A stretch of DNA of 64,000 bases from Onchidella celtica (Eukaryota > Mollusca > Gastropoda > Systellommatophora > Onchidiidae), in NCBI GenBank assembly GCA_963931925.1, contig OZ007569.1:23783162-23847161 (forward strand). Direction: 5' to 3'. Shown one piece after another: positions 54,501 to 60,730 of the stretch (position 1 is its first letter; every line of letters begins with the position of its first letter). The position numbers and the translations under genes were made by a program. The notes under the pieces were generated by a model that ran no database searches, was not told where the DNA came from, and worked only from the letters and a program-made list of their open reading frames with translations.

Positions 54501-57500
54501 CATGCCTGATTGCTGTCATCACCACTTGCATATTATTTTGTTCCGTTAACCTTTTCTTGTCCCACACTTCATTCTAACCGACTGACAAGGGTTTCGTGCA
54601 TTCCTGTTGTTATTTTACTTTTTTATATCCAGTCTCAAGCTTCCAACTGAAAATAATGATTCTGATCTCAGATATATTTTTTTTATGACTTATTGGTATG
54701 AAACTCATCCATATGTATTGGAGTTAATGTTTAAATACTGTGAAAAAAGGAGAGCTGAGCACAAGGACAATCATTCCACAGCTACATTGCAAGATTCAGT
54801 GTACATCAAGAATTTTGTTAACTGAACACCAACATTGTGAGTCCCATTTGCAACATGTTGCTTAAACCCTCTCGCGAGATAAGAGTTTAGTTATAATATG
54901 TGCTTCTTGCGGATTATTTTTTGGTCTCGCCTAATTTTATGCTCTTAAAAATTTCTTATAAAGCCTATTTGATCTGCAGCAGTATTTTACTGCTTCATGC
55001 CAAATTTCAGAAAAATCCATTCCTGCATTTTTTAACAAGGGGTTTTCTTGAATTTTTGTATAAAGATATTCATATTTACAACCTCTTAAGGCAAGGAACA
55101 CTGACCATGGTTGCGGGAGCCAGAGGTTTTTAACATGCATTTGCTTCAGGATCCCTATTAAGTCTCTGACCAGTACCAGAGACCCCCCCCCCCCTATAAT
55201 TTACTCTCTCTTTCTCTGACTGACACCATCTTGAGAGATGTCTTTCTTTTTCATCTTAACTCTACCTTCCCTCTCTTCTGCATTTCTTAAAACACAAACA
55301 GCACGTCGAGTAGTTTCTTTCTTGTATGTATGCACTCATTGAGTTCTTGCAAGGTTCCATCTATGAATATGCGTTTGACATGCTGAGCGCCTCTCTCTTT
55401 AGCAGCAGTGCTATCTTTTTTTTTTGCTCTTTCTGATGACTTAAATACTTTTCAAATTTGAACCTCCTGCACACGTCATGCCAGTTTGAGAGTTATTTTC
55501 TAAACCACTGAGCACAGCTTCGGGTTGAGTTAGATGCAGCTGACATAAAAGCACAGCTTTCTAAACTTAGAACTTATTAGCATGCTTTACCATTGTTCTG
55601 TTCTGACTCAGTCAATATTTTAAAGAATTGTCATTTGTCATCAACCATCTGGACACTGTCTTGTAGTTTTCACAAACCAAGCACTAACACAGCTTAAACC
55701 TAGTTTTTTCTAAGCATACATAAAATGATATATATCCACCCTTCATTCCCCCCTCCAAATTGGTCTGTTCTGACTCAATCAATATTTTAAAGAATTGTCA
55801 TTTTTCATCGACCATCCAGACACTTTCTTGTAGTTTTCACAAACCAAGCACAAACACAGCTTAAGCCTAGTTTTTTCTAAGCATACTTAAAATGATATAT
55901 ACTCACCCTTCATTCCTGTCACCCCATTGCTCTGTTCTGACTCAATCAGTATTTTAAAGAATTGTCATTTTTCATCGACCATTCGGACCCTTTCTTGTAG
56001 TTTTCTTAAACCAAGTCTAACACAGCTTAAAGTTAAGCCTAGTTTTTTCTAAGCATACATAAAATGATCATATACCCAACCTTCAGTCCTTCCTCCCAAA
56101 CATCTTACCAAAATTGTTGCACATATTATTTTCCTGTCCTCATCAATTGTTATCTGCTATTTTTCCAACCCACCCATTTTCCCCCAATATTGTTTCATCA
56201 TCTTCAGCCAGCCCAATCCAGCCAACTCACACCAACTGTACTTCCACTCATGTGTTTCCTACCATATTCTCGTCCACCCAGTATTTTTTTAAATTTACAG
56301 ACAGTTGAAATATTCATATCAAACACTTCTAATGCATTCATCATTTATAATTGGAGCATGATAAATGTTATGAAAGGAATCTTTTTTTTACTGATACGTT
56401 TTTTTCATTACGAACAAAAAACAAAGTAATCTTTTTTTTAATCATTGTTCAAGAAGTCAGACAATGTGCGGTTCTATGATAATTTGAAAACCTTGTACCT
56501 AGTCAGGCTTAAGGCAGTTTGTCGTTCTTTTTATTCAACCATGTTAAGGTTGCTTTATCTTGAAGGTTTACATTAAAACAAAAAAAGTTTTTCATCTTTC
56601 AGCTAAAGGGTCAGAAAAAGTCAAAATTCAATTTATCATTTGTAGAAAAAGAAGCTCATAGAGAACAATGAAAATATGAAAGATAGAAAAACTGCAGAGT
56701 TATGAAGAACTAAAATTTCTTCTTTTTGTATTCTTAATTTCATTGTTTTCCATAAGTTTGAATCTTGAAAGTTTATTTCCAGTATTATGCGTTTTGTGAT
56801 TTTAAAGAGGAATGATTCACTATAGAGTTTTTTTTAATAGATCAGAATATTCTTTAGATGATTTATGATCTATTCTAATTTTTTTCTTTTTTCTTTAAAC
56901 CTTCTCAAAAGTGGAAAAAGAGAAGTCCTGTGTGCGTCAGTGGTCAGCCCCCCAGTTCAATTTACCTCGGAGGATGCCTTCAAAGTTGAATCTCGGAAAT
57001 TTCGGAGCTTCTATGTTTCCAGGTTTGTAAAGATTAGAGGATTCGTTACTAATGCATTTGAGATGGCAGGGAGGCAATGGTAGGGGTGTACAAAACTGTC
57101 ACCATGCACACCGTAATCTGCCATAATTTGGCATTGAAAGAGCAAGTAGTCTTCATTAATTTAAATATATGTAAATGTTTTAAAAATTGAATACCTTCTC
57201 TTTAGTAACATTTTAACATGAAATTTAAAAAATAATTAGCCAGTTCCTAAATCACATAAACATGATGAAAGTAGAACAGCAGAAATATAATAGATTGAGA
57301 CAACAAAAAATGGGTCTAGTCCAGACGCATAAAGTTTATCACTTTTGGATCAGTTGAGTGGAGCTAGTTTTCCAGCACATTTTAATGCAAAAAATTGTGT
57401 AATCAAGTTGTCATTTTAAAATGTGGCATAAAGAAGAGGAAATTTGTTGTATGTTGCAAAGCTCTATGTCAGAAACAAACAATCAAGAAACAGTACAATC

Positions 57501-60500
57501 AATTGAATTAAAAATCTGAGAGATAAAAATGCAAACTTTCTTCATCAAAGGCCCTGTGCAGGCAAAAAAACAACAACAGACTAGTACAACTGAAGCAATC
57601 ATGAAAAATTCACAAAAATTTATTTTGAAAAAGGATGACTTAGCTGCTGTGAATCCTAATTTGTCTGTGCATGTGTTGTTGTTGTTGTTTAAATAAGGTT
57701 ATTTGTTGGTCTAATATAGGTGGACAGCTGAGAGAATTCACAGATGAGGAGAGTAACTTTGCTGCATTGCTCCAGAGAGCCATGGATTTGGAAGGGGTGG
57801 ACAGAGACACAGTCTATCAGCTTGTCTCCCTTTTGATGGTGGTAATGTCTCTCAAGCTGGTTTACATGAATGCTCATATTGTATAGAAAGTTTTATTTTA
57901 GGTTGTGACAAGTTACACTGAATATTCAAGTCAAAGACTATCAGAGTAGTTCTGTGATTAAGAAGTCAAAAGTGGTGAAAAGAAAAAGTTGTAAGTAGCA
58001 AAGCCTCGCATAAGAAATAACACAGAAACAATGCAGCCAAATTCAAAGGAAAAGGATAGACAAATCAAGCGTTCGGTATATTACCCTTTGTCAGAAAAAA
58101 AAAAAAAAATCTAACAAGATATAAAATATAATAAATAAAACAATTCAAACAAATGTTTTTAAAAATGAAGAACGTTTAACAAAATGTTCTGTACTATTCT
58201 TTAATTAAGAAGTAACATTATTAAAAAAGTACAAGAGTAGTATAACATTAAGTACTTTAGGATGTTTCTGTACATTTGGAAAGAACCTGAATTATTTGGG
58301 CAGCTTAACATGTTTGCAATTGTTTTATTAGCTTCTGATGGTGTATTGAAATACAGCAAAACTGCCTGTAAACTAAATGGCTTGAATAATGAATCTGCAG
58401 TACTTTGAATGGCATTTACATCTGTGATGTTTGCAGTTTGTAAGTGAGGTGTTCAGATGATGTAAAATTTGATATAAAATGAGAATTTCAGTTTTCATAG
58501 ATGTTTGTAGATATTTGAATAGTTTCTGAAAAGAATGTAGACTACTGAGGTCCAGGGTTGTACAGAATTTGATATTTTATTCTTAGCTATATATTTTTCT
58601 GTACATGTTGATCTGCAGTTTATGATTCACTGCAATGATAACGAAGAGGCGGATGAGAGGACAGACAACAAGTCACAGAATATCGTCTTAAGGCACTTGA
58701 ATGTTCTTCTTGGATACAATCAGACAGAGAAATCCTTTAGTGTGCCACCTTTTAAACTGAGGTCAGTCAGTGTTCATAATTTATACCACAGAATATAATG
58801 AAAAGCATCATTTACTCCAAATGTTTTTGCTTTCTGGGTATAATATTTTTTCAGATTGTATTATATAAATTCCTAGAATTTCAGAAATTTTATTGTACTC
58901 CCTCCAAATCCTTGTGCAAAATGATGGTATTTAAAGGTGCTAATTGATTAAACAATATTTTGATTTGTACAGTTTTAGTTTTGGGTTTACTGACATATAT
59001 TGAATAAGTCACTTCTTTATTGTGGTTAAAAGTCTTGTAATTTCTTAGCTTGCTCTTCAGTATCATCAATTTTGGCTTAATATTTTGTATTATTTATGTC
59101 CTAGTAATCCGAAGAAAAATGAATGGAAAATCATTCATCAGTGGGAAAGAAAACATTATGTTCCACAGCAACACTAGTAAAACTAGATTTTGGAAAATGA
59201 CTTTGGGAAAGGAGATTCATAGTTTGTTTTCTATTGACTGTTTGCAGGTCCTCTGCTGTTTTCAATGCTTTCCTGAGTGGAGTTATGTTTGTAAGTACTA
59301 ATCTTTTGTTTTTTTAATATTGTTAGGCGTCTGGATCCTTACCGTATGTCAGTAAAACTGAACCAAGTTCTTAGTGCACTTATGAGACATGACAATACAA
59401 AAGTCTTTCAATATTAAACCCTTGACTGAACTGTGGACATAAAAAGCACATTATAAACACGATGGGACAGTGCACAGTGGACATAACACCATACGTCCTA
59501 AACTAGTGGAAGTGCTGTGTCACGGTACTCTGAATGTTGTACTAAAACTATGTAAGGGTGTAAGTTCATGCATTTTCAAATTTTTTTAAGCAGTATATGG
59601 TGGGCAAAAACCTATCAGGAAGGGGGTTAAAAAGGTCCAAAAGATCACATCATTGTTCAAGCTGAAGATTTCACTCCAATAGAATTAAGGCAATGCACAT
59701 TTTCCAATTTTGCTGGGTATATGGATTGACACACAGCTGTACAAATCTTCCTATCCTGGTGACTTGCCAATTTTGGTAGCAAAAATTGAAAATTGTTGTA
59801 GAGCTGTGAAGTTGTGGATGGAAAATAACAAACTGAAATTGAACAATGATAAAATCGAGGTTATTCTTTGCTCCACTAGCAGTAAACTGAATTTGGTAGA
59901 TGCAAACATCACAGGCATACAGTTTGACGACACTTTCGTTGAATTTTCAAGCCCAGCAAAAAACCTGGGCGTACTTCTTGATAGTACATTGAGTATGGAG
60001 CGTCATCTAAACAGCTTGGTTAGATCGATATTTTTTGAGATTAGGAAAATTTCACGAATGAAGCCTTTTTTAACCACAGATGCCATTAAGACCCTGGTAA
60101 CATCCTTGGTTTTGTCACGTCTTGACTATTGTAATTCACTGCTGGCGGGTCTTCAGGAAGAAAAGATTTCAAAACTTCAGAGAGCACAGAACTGTGCAGC
60201 TCGTCTTGTTCTTGGAAAATCAAGATATCACAGTAGCACAGAGTTACTCAAAACACTTCATTGGTTGCCTGTTAAAGCACGTATCGAGTACAAGATTGCA
60301 CTAATGTGCTTCAATTTCTTTGAATCTTCCACCCCAAATTATTTAAGTGCAGTTTTGTTTTCCTATATGCCCACCAGAGCCCTGAGATCATCACAGGACT
60401 CTAGGCTTTTGAAAGTCCCACGATGTAACCTAAAGAGGTTTGGAGAAAGGTCGTTTAGTTACATTGGTCCCACTATTTGGAACTCCTTGCCTATCTCTTT

Positions 60501-60698
60501 GAGATTCGCTGGCAGTGCTGCCATTTTCAAGACGGGGTTAAAAACATATTTATTTGAGAAATATCTATAGTGTGTGTGTGTGTGTGTGTGTGTGTCTGCC
60601 AGCTGGCCATTTATGTGTACGTGTGTGTGTGTGCATATATTCCATCATGTTATTGTAAAGCGCCTTGAGGCATGGCTAAAGGCGCTATATAAATCTAC

Positions 60699-60730
<32 letters not shown>

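Noticed and set aside
59420..59630. Another TTAA-flanked element
   Set aside because: TTAAACCC and GGGGGTTAA occur but the ends do not match beyond a few bases.
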